From Clostridia bacterium (GTDB lineage Bacteria > Bacillota > Clostridia > Lachnospirales > Lachnospiraceae), in the NCBI GenBank assembly GCA_910575625.1, contig CAJTFD010000016.1:29542-93541 (forward strand): a stretch of DNA of 64,000 bases, in the 5' to 3' direction. A program made the translations under genes and the position numbers. How positions within the stretch are numbered: position 1 is the stretch's first letter; each line of letters starts with the position of its first letter. Under the pieces are notes generated by a model. It searched no databases. It saw only the letters and a list, made by a program, of their open reading frames with translations, and had not been told where the DNA came from. This document shows, piece after piece, positions 17,784 through 26,394 of the stretch.

Positions 17784-17805
17784 TTTTCATTTCCTCCAGG
17801 ATCTT

Positions 17806-18537
17806 CTATTGGACTTGGACGCCGTACAACGCACACAGGCCGGCTAAGTCCCTGGTCACGCCGTTTCCGATGGCATTGAATTTCCATGTTCCGTTGTGCT
17901 GGTAGATCTCTCCGATCATCATCGAGGTCACATTTGCATAATACTCATCCATCATGAAGCTGGCCAGGGTCCGGCCGGATGATGGGTCGATGAGGCGGAT
18001 GTAGGCATCTTTGATCATACTGAAATCGAGGCGTTTTTTTAAAGCCTCATCGATCGTCAGGACAAATACGATCTTCGTCACGGATCTGTCCAATCTTGTA
18101 AGATCGACGGATATGCATTCCCGGTCCGCGCCTTGGTCCATGAGAAAGACAGTGCTTTGATCGGGACTGTGGGTCTGCCCGTAAAAGACGAACCAGTCAT
18201 CACCCGGGACTTTTCCCGTGCTGTCTAGCAGGAAGGCGGATACGTCCACATCGCAGGCGGCGTTCGTCGTGTTCCAGCCCAGGCAAGCATTGATCTGAGA
18301 GAGGCGGCCGGTGTCCTCAAGGGGGAGCTTCTGGCCTTTTTTGATCATGTTGGTCAGGTGCGGCGTGGGGCGGACGGGTGAGGGCTGTGCCGGCACAGCG
18401 GTCGGGGCGGGTGAGGGCGCGGCATCCGGCGTGTTTATGGTCTGGAGAGTCAGGGGTTTTTGTACGCGGGTCTGGTTTAAGGATAAGATGGTCTGATGGT
18501 CCAAGGGACCTGTTGAACGCATGGGGATGTTGAACAT
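17806..18537 (-). CDS. TerD family protein
   Basis: A 243-residue protein. An N-terminal Pro/Thr/Ala-rich linker (residues 20-60) precedes a TerD domain from about 65, with the hallmark series GQKLPLED, CLGWN, CDVDVSAFLL, DDWFVFYGQ, RECISVDLTRLD and RLIDPSSGRTLASFMM. TerD domains bind calcium and belong to tellurite/stress gene clusters. ACAGGAG lies eight bases before ATG 18537. With the downstream AIM24 gene it forms a two-gene operon; other ter genes are absent, so a complete tellurite-resistance system is not present. Confidence 0.82.
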   Translation of the reverse strand: MFNIPMRSTGPLDHQTILSLNQTRVQKPLTLQTINTPDAAPSPAPTAVPAQPSPVRPTPHLTNMIKKGQKLPLEDTGRLSQINACLGWNTTNAACDVDVSAFLLDSTGKVPGDDWFVFYGQTHSPDQSTVFLMDQGADRECISVDLTRLDRSVTKIVFVLTIDEALKKRLDFSMIKDAYIRLIDPSSGRTLASFMMDEYYANVTSMMIGEIYQHNGTWKFNAIGNGVTRDLAGLCALYGVQVQ

Positions 18538-18742
18538 GGATATCGCTCCTGTCATATGGACTTATTGCTTTGGCGGTTAGATATGGATGATCTGAGCGCC
18601 GGGGTAATACTGCAAAAATATCTGTTTAATATGGATAGTATATCGTGCCGAATGTGCAAAGTCAATCATGTTGTTTTATTGCTATATATTCTGAGGAAGA
18701 GATAAAAATGTGTGTCTGCTGTGTAAATATTTTTCTGAGCTA

Positions 18743-18771
18743 TTGACTTTATGTAAAAAAACAGATATAAT
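18743..18771 (+). promoter_or_regulatory. sigma-A promoter of the SRP RNA gene
   Basis: TTGACT (18743-18748) and TATAAT (18766-18771) with a 17-base spacer, seven bases before the first paired base of the SRP RNA. A near-consensus promoter. Confidence 0.85.
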
Positions 18772-18777
18772 TAAAGT

Positions 18778-19038
18778 CCGTGCAGCCGGGGAGTTAGCGG
18801 TGCCCTCTACCTGCAATCCGCTACAGCAGGGGTGATGCCAATCTGAGGACTTCTATTGTGGAGCTGCCTTTTATAAGCGGCGTTGACGTCTGGGTCTTAC
18901 GCAACAGGACTCTGCGAACCGTGTCAGGTCAGGAATGGAGCAGCACTAAGCAGAACCTTCTGTGTGCCGTAAGGGCGCCTGGGCCGAGTTGGCTGTAGAA
19001 GTAACGTCTGTGATGGTTTTTCGAAGTGCGGCGCACGG
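18778..19038 (+). ncRNA. ffs: signal recognition particle RNA, large bacterial type
   Basis: About 261 bases. The conserved helix 8 that binds Ffh is plain at 18921-18950 (GTGTCAGGTCAGGAATGGAG followed by CAGCACTAAG), with the GGAA tetraloop-type apex. The ends pair (CCGTGC at 18778, GCACGG at the 3' end). The length and a 5' Alu-like domain (18780-18860) match the Bacillus/Clostridium scRNA rather than the short 4.5S form. The exact 3' end is set by pairing only. Confidence 0.92.
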
Positions 19039-19075
19039 AAAATAAAAAAAGCGCATATATTGAAATATAGATCTG

Positions 19076-19112
19076 GCCCGCGAAGGACATGCTCCTTTTT
19101 TTGCGGGCTTTA
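19076..19112 (+). terminator. rho-independent terminator after the SRP RNA
   Basis: GCCCGC pairs with GCGGGC and AAGGA with TCCTT inside, followed by TTTAAT. It separates the RNA gene from the peptidase gene. Confidence 0.7.
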
Positions 19113-19155
19113 ATATAATATTTACAGATAGCCTTAAATTTAAGGGGAGAAGATC

Positions 19156-20385
19156 ATGGGAAGCAGGAAAAAATTTATCATGAAATCCGCAGTGACTGTC
19201 TGTCTCCTGGCCGTTTTATTTATGGAAGGGCTTTTTTTATATTGTCATTATATCAAGCGCGTCAGCGTCGCCCGATATGTGGCTGAAAAGTGGGAGGAGG
19301 CGGGGGAATGGTTTTTCCACAGCGGGACACAGACCGCCAACGCCCAGCCCCCGTCCCGCATAGGCAGCCGTAAGACGGCCTTTGCAGCATCTGTACCGGT
19401 CCTGCCCCAGACGGCTGCGTATGTGATCCGGGAGATGTTCGGGGAGGGCGGGGACGCCTTCATGATCCCGGAGAGGGGCGGCGCGTCTGTTTCGTCTGAT
19501 GTGTCATCCAACGGCGCGTCTGTTTCGTCTGATGTGTCATCCAACGGCGCGTCTGTTTCGTCTGATGTGTCATCTAACGGCGCATCCGTTTCGTCCGATG
19601 GTCCATCGGATTCCGGAACAAAGGCTGATCCGGCCGAGCCGGAGGAGAAAGCGGAGGGAGCAGGGAAAGCCGATCAGACGGATGCATCCAGGGAAGAGGC
19701 AGGAAAGAAGAAGGTAAAAGCGGGAGGATCCAAGGCAGAAGCCACCCCTTTCAGTGATCTGCTCAAACGTCAGGAGGCGGACGGACTCGTTCCCATCGAG
19801 GACAGCCGTATCCAGCTGGAGGCGGAATCCATCCTCCAGTATCCGGAGCTTCCCACGGGCTGTGAGGTGACTTCACTGACCATGGCCCTGCGTTTTGCCG
19901 GGTATGATGTCTCAAAGGAGGAATTGGCAGATCGATACCTGGATAAGACCACACCTGGGAGCGTCAGTTATAAGGAGGCGTTCTGGGGGGATCCCCGGCA
20001 GGCGGAATCTTTTGGCTGTTATGCCCCGGTGATCGTCAATGCCGCTAATAAATATCTGGCGGAGAAGGAGAGCCAGATGCAGGCGTATGACCTGACAGGG
20101 ACGTCCTTGGATGATGTCCTGACGGAGGTCCGCATGGGGAGCCCGGTCATCGTGTGGGGATCCATGTATATCAATGAGGAGATTGTGTTCTCTTACGGGT
20201 GGGAGATAGACGGCGAGACGGTCACCTGGCCGTCCAATGAGCACTGTATGCTGCTGATCGGTTTTGATATGGAAAATGATTCTGTCATCGTCTGCGATCC
20301 GCTGGAAGGGGTGGTGAGCTATGACAAGGGCGCGTTCCAGCATCATTATGAGATATTGGGGCAGCAGGCGATCGTGATCTATTAA
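19156..20385 (+). CDS. exported C39-like cysteine peptidase with Ser-rich repeat stalk
   Basis: A 409-residue protein. Residues 9-31 form a signal anchor. Residues 109-149 are an 11-residue repeat (GASVSSDVSSN) in three full copies and one partial, followed by a charged Glu/Lys/Ala linker to about 200; this looks like a wall-spanning stalk. The C-terminal domain is a C39_2-type papain-like peptidase: Cys236 in LPTGCEVTS, His363 in NEHCMLLIGFD and Asp in VCDPLEG. The catalytic residues are present, in contrast to the degenerate domain at 2884-5343. TAAGGGGAG precedes the start. Substrate unknown. Confidence 0.82.
   Translation: MGSRKKFIMKSAVTVCLLAVLFMEGLFLYCHYIKRVSVARYVAEKWEEAGEWFFHSGTQTANAQPPSRIGSRKTAFAASVPVLPQTAAYVIREMFGEGGDAFMIPERGGASVSSDVSSNGASVSSDVSSNGASVSSDVSSNGASVSSDGPSDSGTKADPAEPEEKAEGAGKADQTDASREEAGKKKVKAGGSKAEATPFSDLLKRQEADGLVPIEDSRIQLEAESILQYPELPTGCEVTSLTMALRFAGYDVSKEELADRYLDKTTPGSVSYKEAFWGDPRQAESFGCYAPVIVNAANKYLAEKESQMQAYDLTGTSLDDVLTEVRMGSPVIVWGSMYINEEIVFSYGWEIDGETVTWPSNEHCMLLIGFDMENDSVIVCDPLEGVVSYDKGAFQHHYEILGQQAIVIY
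19480..19602 (+). repeat. 33-bp tandem coding repeat
   Basis: Three full 33-base units at 19480, 19513 and 19546 and a partial fourth at 19579, each encoding GASVSSDVSSN. The first two units are identical; the fourth shows synonymous changes. Such near-identical repeats can change number by slippage. Confidence 0.9.
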
Positions 20386-20394
20386 AAAGACAAT

Positions 20395-20436
20395 AAAAAG
20401 GACATCTGCTCGTAAAAAGAGGATGTCCTTTTATTT
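20395..20436. terminator. bidirectional terminator
   Basis: AAAAAGGACATC pairs with GATGTCCTTTTT, with T runs on both strands. It lies between the convergent C39 peptidase and glycosyltransferase genes. Confidence 0.8.
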
Positions 20437-21393
20437 TATCTTCTGGATATCTTTTTTGTTGGATTCAGCGATGATATAATGCGGTCGTTTCTTGGTCTCC
20501 ATATATGTCTTCGCGATATACTGTCCCATGATCCCCAGGCAGAAGAGCTGGATCCCGCCGATGAATATGATCACACAGATCGTGGAAGCCCATCCCGCGA
20601 CGGGATCGCCGAAGATGAGCTTCCGCACGATGATCACGGCCAGGAAGATGAATGCACACAGGGTCATCAGAAGGCCGAACCAGGATGCGATGCTCAAGGG
20701 CACCTGTGAGAAATTGATGATCCCATCCACAGCATATCTAAAGAGTTTCCAGAAATCCCATTTGGTCTTTCCGGCCACGCGCTCAACATTTTCGTAATCC
20801 ATCCAATAGGTCCTAAACCCGATCCATCCGAAGATCCCTTTTGAAAAACGATTATATTCGTCCATGGAGACGATCACATCGACCATCTCCTTTTTCATCA
20901 GCCGGAAATCCCTGGCGCCGTCCACGATGTCCGCATCGGAGATCTTATTGATGATCATATAAAATTTTTTTGCAAACCAGCTCCGCATCTTTGGTTCGCC
21001 TTTGCGGGTATGGCGGCAGGTGGCTACGCTGTCGTATCCGCCGCCCTGTAAGATCGCAAGCATCTGCGGCAGCAGGGAAGGCGGATCTTGCATATCCGCA
21101 TCCATGACGGCCACATAATCCCCGGAGGCATGGACGAACCCTGCATACATGGCAGCCTCTTTCCCGAAATTCCTGGAAAAAGATAGGTATGTGACATGGG
21201 GATCATCGGCGCCAAGATCCCTCAGAAGAGATAATGTATCGTCTGTCGACCCGTCGTTGATAAAGATGAGTTCATAGGTGCAGGCCATATCCCGGAGGAC
21301 ATGCACAGTCTCCTGGTAAAAGACGGGCAGCGCCGCCTGTTCATTGTAACATGGCACGACCAGGGAGATCTTCACGGGTCTTGTCATGATCAT
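20431..21393 (-). CDS. family 2 glycosyltransferase, GtrB/DPM-like
   Basis: A 320-residue membrane-bound glycosyltransferase. The GT-A domain has VVPCYNEQAALP, INDGSTDDT, the metal-binding VMDADMQDPP, then DFRLMKK. Two C-terminal membrane segments (residues 235-260 and 272-300) match the polyprenyl-phosphate glycosyltransferase type (GtrB, Dpm1), which charges undecaprenyl phosphate with a sugar from a nucleotide sugar. The first ATG overlaps the asnB stop by four bases (ATGA); a second in-frame ATG is six bases further on. Co-transcription with asnB is likely, perhaps for a surface glycan (inference). Confidence 0.88.
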   Translation of the reverse strand: MIMTRPVKISLVVPCYNEQAALPVFYQETVHVLRDMACTYELIFINDGSTDDTLSLLRDLGADDPHVTYLSFSRNFGKEAAMYAGFVHASGDYVAVMDADMQDPPSLLPQMLAILQGGGYDSVATCRHTRKGEPKMRSWFAKKFYMIINKISDADIVDGARDFRLMKKEMVDVIVSMDEYNRFSKGIFGWIGFRTYWMDYENVERVAGKTKWDFWKLFRYAVDGIINFSQVPLSIASWFGLLMTLCAFIFLAVIIVRKLIFGDPVAGWASTICVIIFIGGIQLFCLGIMGQYIAKTYMETKKRPHYIIAESNKKDIQKIK

Positions 21394-23222
21394 TCACCAA
21401 AATTCATGTCATACCACAGCAGGAACATGTAGACGGTCCAGATCTTCCGGCTGTAATTTTTCTTCCCGGTCTTGTGCACTTTCAGGAGGCGCAGCAGCTC
21501 GGAGGTGTTGAAATATCTTTCAGCAGCTTTTGAAGTGAACGCTTTGTAGACTTTCTGGTAGTAAGTATCCTCCTGCAGCCATTTGGCGATGGGGACAGGG
21601 AAGCCCAGTTTCTTGCGCTTGGCGTTCTTCTCCGGCAGGTAGCCCCGGGAGACTTTACGGAATAGGATCTTGGTGTTCTCGTCTGTCACGCGCATTTGGG
21701 GGGGCAGGGACAGGGCGACCTTGGCCACCTCCATGTCCAGGAAGGGCACCCGGACCTCCAGGGAGTGGGCCATGCTCATGTGGTCTGATTTGCGCAGGAT
21801 ATCGCCCCGCAGCCAGAAGCTCAGGTCGATGTACTGCATCTTCGTCACGTCGTCCAACCCCGCAGCTTCGTCGTAGTAGGGTTTTGTCAGCTGCTGGGGC
21901 GTCACGTAGCCGCGGCTCTTTTTCAATAATCTGCGCACCTGGCTGGGGTAGAAGATGTAGGCGTTGCCGATGAAACGCTCCTCGATGTCCTGTCCGGCGC
22001 GGATCATGTACTGTTTTCCCTTGAAATCAAAGGGGCATTTCAGGAAGATCTTGCTGACCAGCCGTCTGAGCCCCCTGGGTATGAATTGTACCGGGCGCAG
22101 GGACAGGGGTGTGTGGTAGATGGTGTAGCCGCCGAATAATTCGTCGGAACCCTCCCCGGAGACCACCACCTTCACGTGGCCGGAGGCCAGCTTGCACAGA
22201 TAATACAGAGGGATGATCGAAGGGTCGGCCACCGGCTCGTCCAGGTATTTCTGGACTTTCGGGACGGCGTCCCAGTATTCCTCTGTTGTGATGATCTTGT
22301 CGTAATTCTCGATGCCCAATTCGCTGCTCAGCTCTTTTGCCAGGTTGACCTCGTTCCACTCGTCCCACTCGAAGCCCACGCTGAAGCTCTTCTTAAACCC
22401 GCTGGCCGCGGTCAGGAAGGAGGAATCGATGCCGCCGGACAGGAAGGACGCCATCTCCACATCACTGATCTTGTGGGCTTGTACGGAATCCTCCAGGGCC
22501 GCTTTTAACCGGGACATGGCTTCCTCCTCGGTGAGATCCTGCTGGATGTGGAACTGGGGCTTCCAGTAGCAGCGCGTGGTGACCTCGCCGTCCTGCCAGT
22601 ACATGTAATGCCCGGGCAGGAGCTGGTAGACCCCTTTGAAAAAAGTCTCCTCCATGGCATTGTACTGGAAGGAGAGGTAGTTGCCCAGGGCCGCCTCGTT
22701 AAATTCTTTCTCCATCTTTGGATGGGCGAAGATGGCTTTTATCTCGGATCCGTAGTAGAGATCTTGGCCTTTTTTCCCATAGAAGAGGGGTTTGATCCCG
22801 AACATGTCCCGGGCCAGGAACATGGTCTTCTTTTCCTTATTCCATATGGAAAAGGCGAACATCCCCCGCAGCCGGTTTAAAAGGTCCGGGCCGTATTCCT
22901 CATAGCCGTGCAGGATGACCTCCGAGTCGGTGTCGGTGGTGAAGATGTGCCCTTTTTCCGTCAGCTCCTTTTTCAGGGCCGGGAAGTTGTAGATCTCGCC
23001 GTTGTAGACCAGGACCAAAGTATGGTCTTCGTTCTCGATGGGCTGCTTTCCATTGTCCAGGCCGATGATCGACAGCCGCCTCATCCCCAGGCAGGCCATC
23101 TCGTCGCAATAAAAGCCCGCTTCGTCGGGGCCCCTGGAATAGATGCACTGCATCATATCGCTGATCGCTTTTTCCCTGTCATACGTGTCGTTTTTTGAAA
23201 TAAAACCTGTAATTCCGCACAT
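21390..23222 (-). CDS. asnB: asparagine synthase, glutamine-hydrolysing
   Basis: A 610-residue class II amidotransferase. Cys2 after the initiator Met is the glutaminase nucleophile (MCGITGF); YSRGPDEAG and VYNGEIYNF follow. The synthetase domain has the ATP loop SFLSGGIDSS near residue 263 and VSGEGSDELFGGY. The length suits AsnB proteins (about 610-640). The ribosome-binding site is poor (a GGGGG run about 15 bases upstream). It lies downstream of the glucosaminidase gene and overlaps the glycosyltransferase gene. AsnB homologues may also amidate surface polymers, so asparagine synthesis is not the only possibility. Confidence 0.92.
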   Translation of the reverse strand: MCGITGFISKNDTYDREKAISDMMQCIYSRGPDEAGFYCDEMACLGMRRLSIIGLDNGKQPIENEDHTLVLVYNGEIYNFPALKKELTEKGHIFTTDTDSEVILHGYEEYGPDLLNRLRGMFAFSIWNKEKKTMFLARDMFGIKPLFYGKKGQDLYYGSEIKAIFAHPKMEKEFNEAALGNYLSFQYNAMEETFFKGVYQLLPGHYMYWQDGEVTTRCYWKPQFHIQQDLTEEEAMSRLKAALEDSVQAHKISDVEMASFLSGGIDSSFLTAASGFKKSFSVGFEWDEWNEVNLAKELSSELGIENYDKIITTEEYWDAVPKVQKYLDEPVADPSIIPLYYLCKLASGHVKVVVSGEGSDELFGGYTIYHTPLSLRPVQFIPRGLRRLVSKIFLKCPFDFKGKQYMIRAGQDIEERFIGNAYIFYPSQVRRLLKKSRGYVTPQQLTKPYYDEAAGLDDVTKMQYIDLSFWLRGDILRKSDHMSMAHSLEVRVPFLDMEVAKVALSLPPQMRVTDENTKILFRKVSRGYLPEKNAKRKKLGFPVPIAKWLQEDTYYQKVYKAFTSKAAERYFNTSELLRLLKVHKTGKKNYSRKIWTVYMFLLWYDMNFGE

Positions 23223-23307
23223 TTTTCTAAAAGTGTCCCCCTGACTTTATTGTGATCACGGTGTAACTGTCCAGCAGCCCGCTGTCGTAAGGAGCTGGAC
23301 GGCTGCA

Positions 23308-24213
23308 TCACGGTAATGAATAAACCACGTTCCCCTTTGGATCGTATACATTGTATCCGGGCTTGCACACGCTTTTCGCATTTTCCAGCATGCTGAATGC
23401 CCCCAGCTGGTCGTCTAAGTCTGTCCAGCTTCTGCGCACGCGGTAATAGCCGTCCCGGTAAGACAGCATGGCGTCGCTGTCCGGGGCGAGCGCCCTTTTC
23501 TTCGTCTTTTCTGTCTCCTTTTCGGATGTGCCCTTCTCCACCTCCACGCCGTCGATGTCGTCAAAACGTGTCAGGTCATGGCGTTCGATGATGGCGCATA
23601 CTTTCTCCACATAGGAGCTGTCGGTGGCATAACCGCCGTCTTTGATGATCTGGATGGCGGTCCGGGGGTCTTTCTCATCTTTTAGGCCCTCGTAGCGTAA
23701 ACTCAAGCCGGATCTCGCGCCCAAAAGATAGGCGGAGTGATCCGCCAGGGAGTCCTCCATGCTGTCATACTGGCGGAAGTCCGCCTCGATGGTGACGACC
23801 TGCCCGCTGTATTCTTCGCGGGTCTGTTTCCTGTAAGTCGAGACGCCGTCCCATGTGCTGTCCTCCCAGTCATTGTTGGAGAGCAGGGATTTCATGCCGA
23901 AACAGTTGTTGGCCTCGGAGGCCAGCTCCGAAGTCAGATAGCCGGATTCCAGGATGCACTGGGCCGCCGTCACACTGGCTAAGACACCGCTTTGGGCATA
24001 ATCCAGGCGGCACATCTCCCCGATCCGCTCCACACGTTCCTCCTGTGCCAGATCTATCAGGTCCAGAGCTTGTGTCGCCGTATTCTTGAAGACGGACGCC
24101 GCGGGCTTGTCCGAGGACACGGATGGCTTTGGTATACGCGCACCATATACAGGCGCACTGCTCACTGCCAACGCGGTACAGCATGCGAAAAGGAGCAGTT
24201 TGCTTTTTTTCAT
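23308..24213 (-). CDS. exported glucosaminidase-domain protein (peptidoglycan hydrolase)
   Basis: A 301-residue secreted protein. Residues 1-25 form a signal peptide ending PVYGA. Residues 75-215 are a GH73-type glucosaminidase domain: SVTAAQCILESGYLTS contains the catalytic Glu, followed by EANNCFGMK and FRQYDSMEDSLADHSAYLL. A charged linker leads to a C-terminal segment (YYRVRRSWTDLDDQLGAF) like short binding repeats at the end of clostridial amidases. It should cleave the glycan backbone of the wall. AGAGGTGA precedes the start. Confidence 0.85.
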   Translation of the reverse strand: MKKSKLLLFACCTALAVSSAPVYGARIPKPSVSSDKPAASVFKNTATQALDLIDLAQEERVERIGEMCRLDYAQSGVLASVTAAQCILESGYLTSELASEANNCFGMKSLLSNNDWEDSTWDGVSTYRKQTREEYSGQVVTIEADFRQYDSMEDSLADHSAYLLGARSGLSLRYEGLKDEKDPRTAIQIIKDGGYATDSSYVEKVCAIIERHDLTRFDDIDGVEVEKGTSEKETEKTKKRALAPDSDAMLSYRDGYYRVRRSWTDLDDQLGAFSMLENAKSVCKPGYNVYDPKGNVVYSLP

Positions 24214-24462
24214 ATCATTTTCACCTCTTGTAAATATATTCCCTCAATGCTAATATTCCCATTATACAAAAAAATTTTCATGAAAACAAGTGTCTGATTT
24301 TCCTGTTTTATATTCTGAACCTTTATGTTATAATCAGACTTAAAGATGGAGGGTGACAGTGCGGATGTGAGGAAGGGACCGCCGCTGGAACAGACACCTG
24401 AAACATACATTACTGTTACAAATATAAACTACATACCACGATCATGAAGGAGGCTTACCAAA

Positions 24463-25101
24463 ATGGAAAGAAATATGTATAAGATCCACTCCCGCTACGA
24501 CAAAGATATCACTCTGAAAGTGATCCCCGGGCATTTTGCCACCACCCAGTCCCACATCACCCACCACCTGGACATCGCCACCATGACGTCACGGTATGCG
24601 GAGGCTGAGCGGATCGCCCATGCCCTGGCGCAGAAATATGAGGTCTCCACCCCTGTGGACACCATTGTCTGTCTGGACGGCCTGGAGGTGGTGGGGACTC
24701 TATTAGCAGGGTTATTGACCAAAGCGGGCATCCTCTCCATGAACGCCCACAAGACCATGTACGTCATCAGCCCGGAATACAAGAATGGTCTGCTGGTGTT
24801 CCGCGACAACATCCAGCATATGATCCAGGGCAAGAATGTGATCGTGCTGATCGGGACCATCACCACCGGGACAACTCTGGGCAGCTGTATCCAGTGCATC
24901 CGCTATTACGACGGCATCCTTCAGGGAGTCTCCGCTATTTTCAGTGGGATCTCCAAGGTAGGGTCTATCTCCGTAAACGCACTCTTCACAGGCAAAGACC
25001 TTCCCGGCTATGAGAGCCATAAGCCAAATGAGTGCCCGTACTGTCAGCAGGGACAGAAGATCGATGCGATGGTAAACTGCTACGGTTATTCGAAATTGTG
25101 A
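24463..25101 (+). CDS. orotate phosphoribosyltransferase-like protein
   Basis: A 212-residue type I phosphoribosyltransferase-fold protein. The PRPP-binding stretch is KNVIVLIGTITTGTTLGSC near residue 125. The usual two acidic residues before the loop are replaced (VLIGTITTG), so the exact reaction is uncertain. A C-terminal CPYCQQGQ is an unusual Cys pair. AAGGAGG is placed well for ATG 24463. Annotation as pyrE is not warranted: the sequence lacks other OPRT landmarks and no pyrimidine genes are near. Confidence 0.7.
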   Translation: MERNMYKIHSRYDKDITLKVIPGHFATTQSHITHHLDIATMTSRYAEAERIAHALAQKYEVSTPVDTIVCLDGLEVVGTLLAGLLTKAGILSMNAHKTMYVISPEYKNGLLVFRDNIQHMIQGKNVIVLIGTITTGTTLGSCIQCIRYYDGILQGVSAIFSGISKVGSISVNALFTGKDLPGYESHKPNECPYCQQGQKIDAMVNCYGYSKL

Positions 25102-25224
25102 TATCCGTTTTCGTCATTTAGCCAAAAAACACAGAAAAACTTTGTCTGATCCACATATGGTATCTCCCCCCGGTCTCCGATATACTGTTAGGCAGGAAAG
25201 AGAACAAAAAACGGAGGAGATAAA

Positions 25225-26337
25225 ATGGCAAGTTTATCATTACAGCATATCAATAAGACATACAGCAACGGATTTGAAGCGGTAAAAGATTTCAACCTTG
25301 AGATTGAAGATAAAGAGTTCATCATTTTCGTAGGCCCGTCCGGCTGTGGGAAATCCACGACGCTGCGTATGGTGGCAGGACTGGAGGACATCAGCAGCGG
25401 GACGCTGAAGATCGACGGCAAGACTGTCAACGATGTGGAACCGAAAGACAGGGATATCGCCATGGTATTCCAGAACTATGCCCTGTATCCCCATATGACT
25501 GTATACGACAACATGGCGTTTGGGCTGAAACTGCGCAAAGTGCCGAAAGAGCAGATCGACAAGATGGTGCGGGAAGCCGCCAGGATCTTGGATCTGGAAA
25601 AATTATTGGACCGTAAACCGAAAGCCCTCTCCGGCGGCCAGAGACAGCGTGTGGCCATGGGCCGTGCCATCGTGCGTGAGCCGAAAGTTTTCCTCATGGA
25701 TGAGCCGCTCTCCAACCTGGATGCAAAACTGCGTGTGCAGATGCGTATTGAGATCTCGAAACTACATCAGAGACTGGGTTCCACGATCATCTACGTGACC
25801 CACGACCAGACAGAGGCCATGACACTGGGGACCAGGATCGTAGTCATGAAGGACGGTATCGTGCAGCAGGTGGATTCTCCCTCAAAACTGTACGCCGAGC
25901 CGGCTAATAAATTTGTCGCAGGCTTCATCGGTTCGCCGCAGATGAATTTCTTGGAGGGCGCAGTCGTCCAGGAAGGCGGCGATCTGAAATTCCAGATTGA
26001 AGATTATAATCTGACGATCCCTGGCTCCAAGGCGAAAGTCTTGAAAGACAAAGGCTATGTGGGCAGGAAGGTATGCTTAGGGATCCGTCCGGAAGATATC
26101 TATGACTCCGAGATGTTCATCGAATCCTCCCCGGGCAGCGTGATGGATTCCACGATCAAAGTCTATGAGCTGCTGGGCGCGGAAGTCTACCTGTATTTCG
26201 ACCTGGGCAGCACCCAGATCACAGCCCGCGTAGACCCAAGGACCACAGCAAGGGCCGGTGACCCGATCAAATTTGCCCTCGACATGGAGAAGATACATTT
26301 CTTTGACATCGATACGGAAGTGACGATTGTAAATTAA
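25225..26337 (+). CDS. ugpC: ABC transporter ATP-binding protein, MsmX/UgpC type
   Basis: A 370-residue ATPase of the CUT1 sugar-importer class. Walker A GPSGCGKST near residue 38, Q-loop VFQNYALYPHMTVYDN, signature LSGGQRQRVAMGRAI, Walker B VFLMDEPLSNLDAKLR and H-loop VTHDQTEAM. A C-terminal TOBE/regulatory domain follows from about 240 (GIRPEDIYD). No permease or binding-protein genes are near, so like Bacillus MsmX it probably serves several sugar transporters. GGAGGAG precedes ATG. A CdaR-type regulator gene lies about 1.4 kb downstream. Confidence 0.92.
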   Translation: MASLSLQHINKTYSNGFEAVKDFNLEIEDKEFIIFVGPSGCGKSTTLRMVAGLEDISSGTLKIDGKTVNDVEPKDRDIAMVFQNYALYPHMTVYDNMAFGLKLRKVPKEQIDKMVREAARILDLEKLLDRKPKALSGGQRQRVAMGRAIVREPKVFLMDEPLSNLDAKLRVQMRIEISKLHQRLGSTIIYVTHDQTEAMTLGTRIVVMKDGIVQQVDSPSKLYAEPANKFVAGFIGSPQMNFLEGAVVQEGGDLKFQIEDYNLTIPGSKAKVLKDKGYVGRKVCLGIRPEDIYDSEMFIESSPGSVMDSTIKVYELLGAEVYLYFDLGSTQITARVDPRTTARAGDPIKFALDMEKIHFFDIDTEVTIVN

Positions 26338-26368
26338 ATGAAGTAAATTAATGAGATGGAGGACAAAA

Positions 26369-26394
26369 AGCCAGACGGTATCATCGTCTGGCTT
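26369..26394. terminator. terminator shared by ugpC and the aldo/keto reductase gene
   Basis: AAGCCAGACG pairs with CGTCTGGCTT. On the minus strand it is followed by a T run (TTTTTG). The stem includes the stop codon of the minus-strand gene (26381-26383). Confidence 0.7.

Noticed and set aside
17079..18537. Tellurite-resistance operon
   Set aside because: Only TerD and AIM24-type genes are present; TerA, TerB, TerC and TerZ are missing.
19480..19602. CRISPR array
   Set aside because: The 33-bp units are contiguous without spacers and lie in frame within a coding region.
23269..23300. Terminator between the glucosaminidase and asnB genes
   Set aside because: The GTCCAGC/GCTGGAC hairpin has no T run on either strand, so I could not support it.
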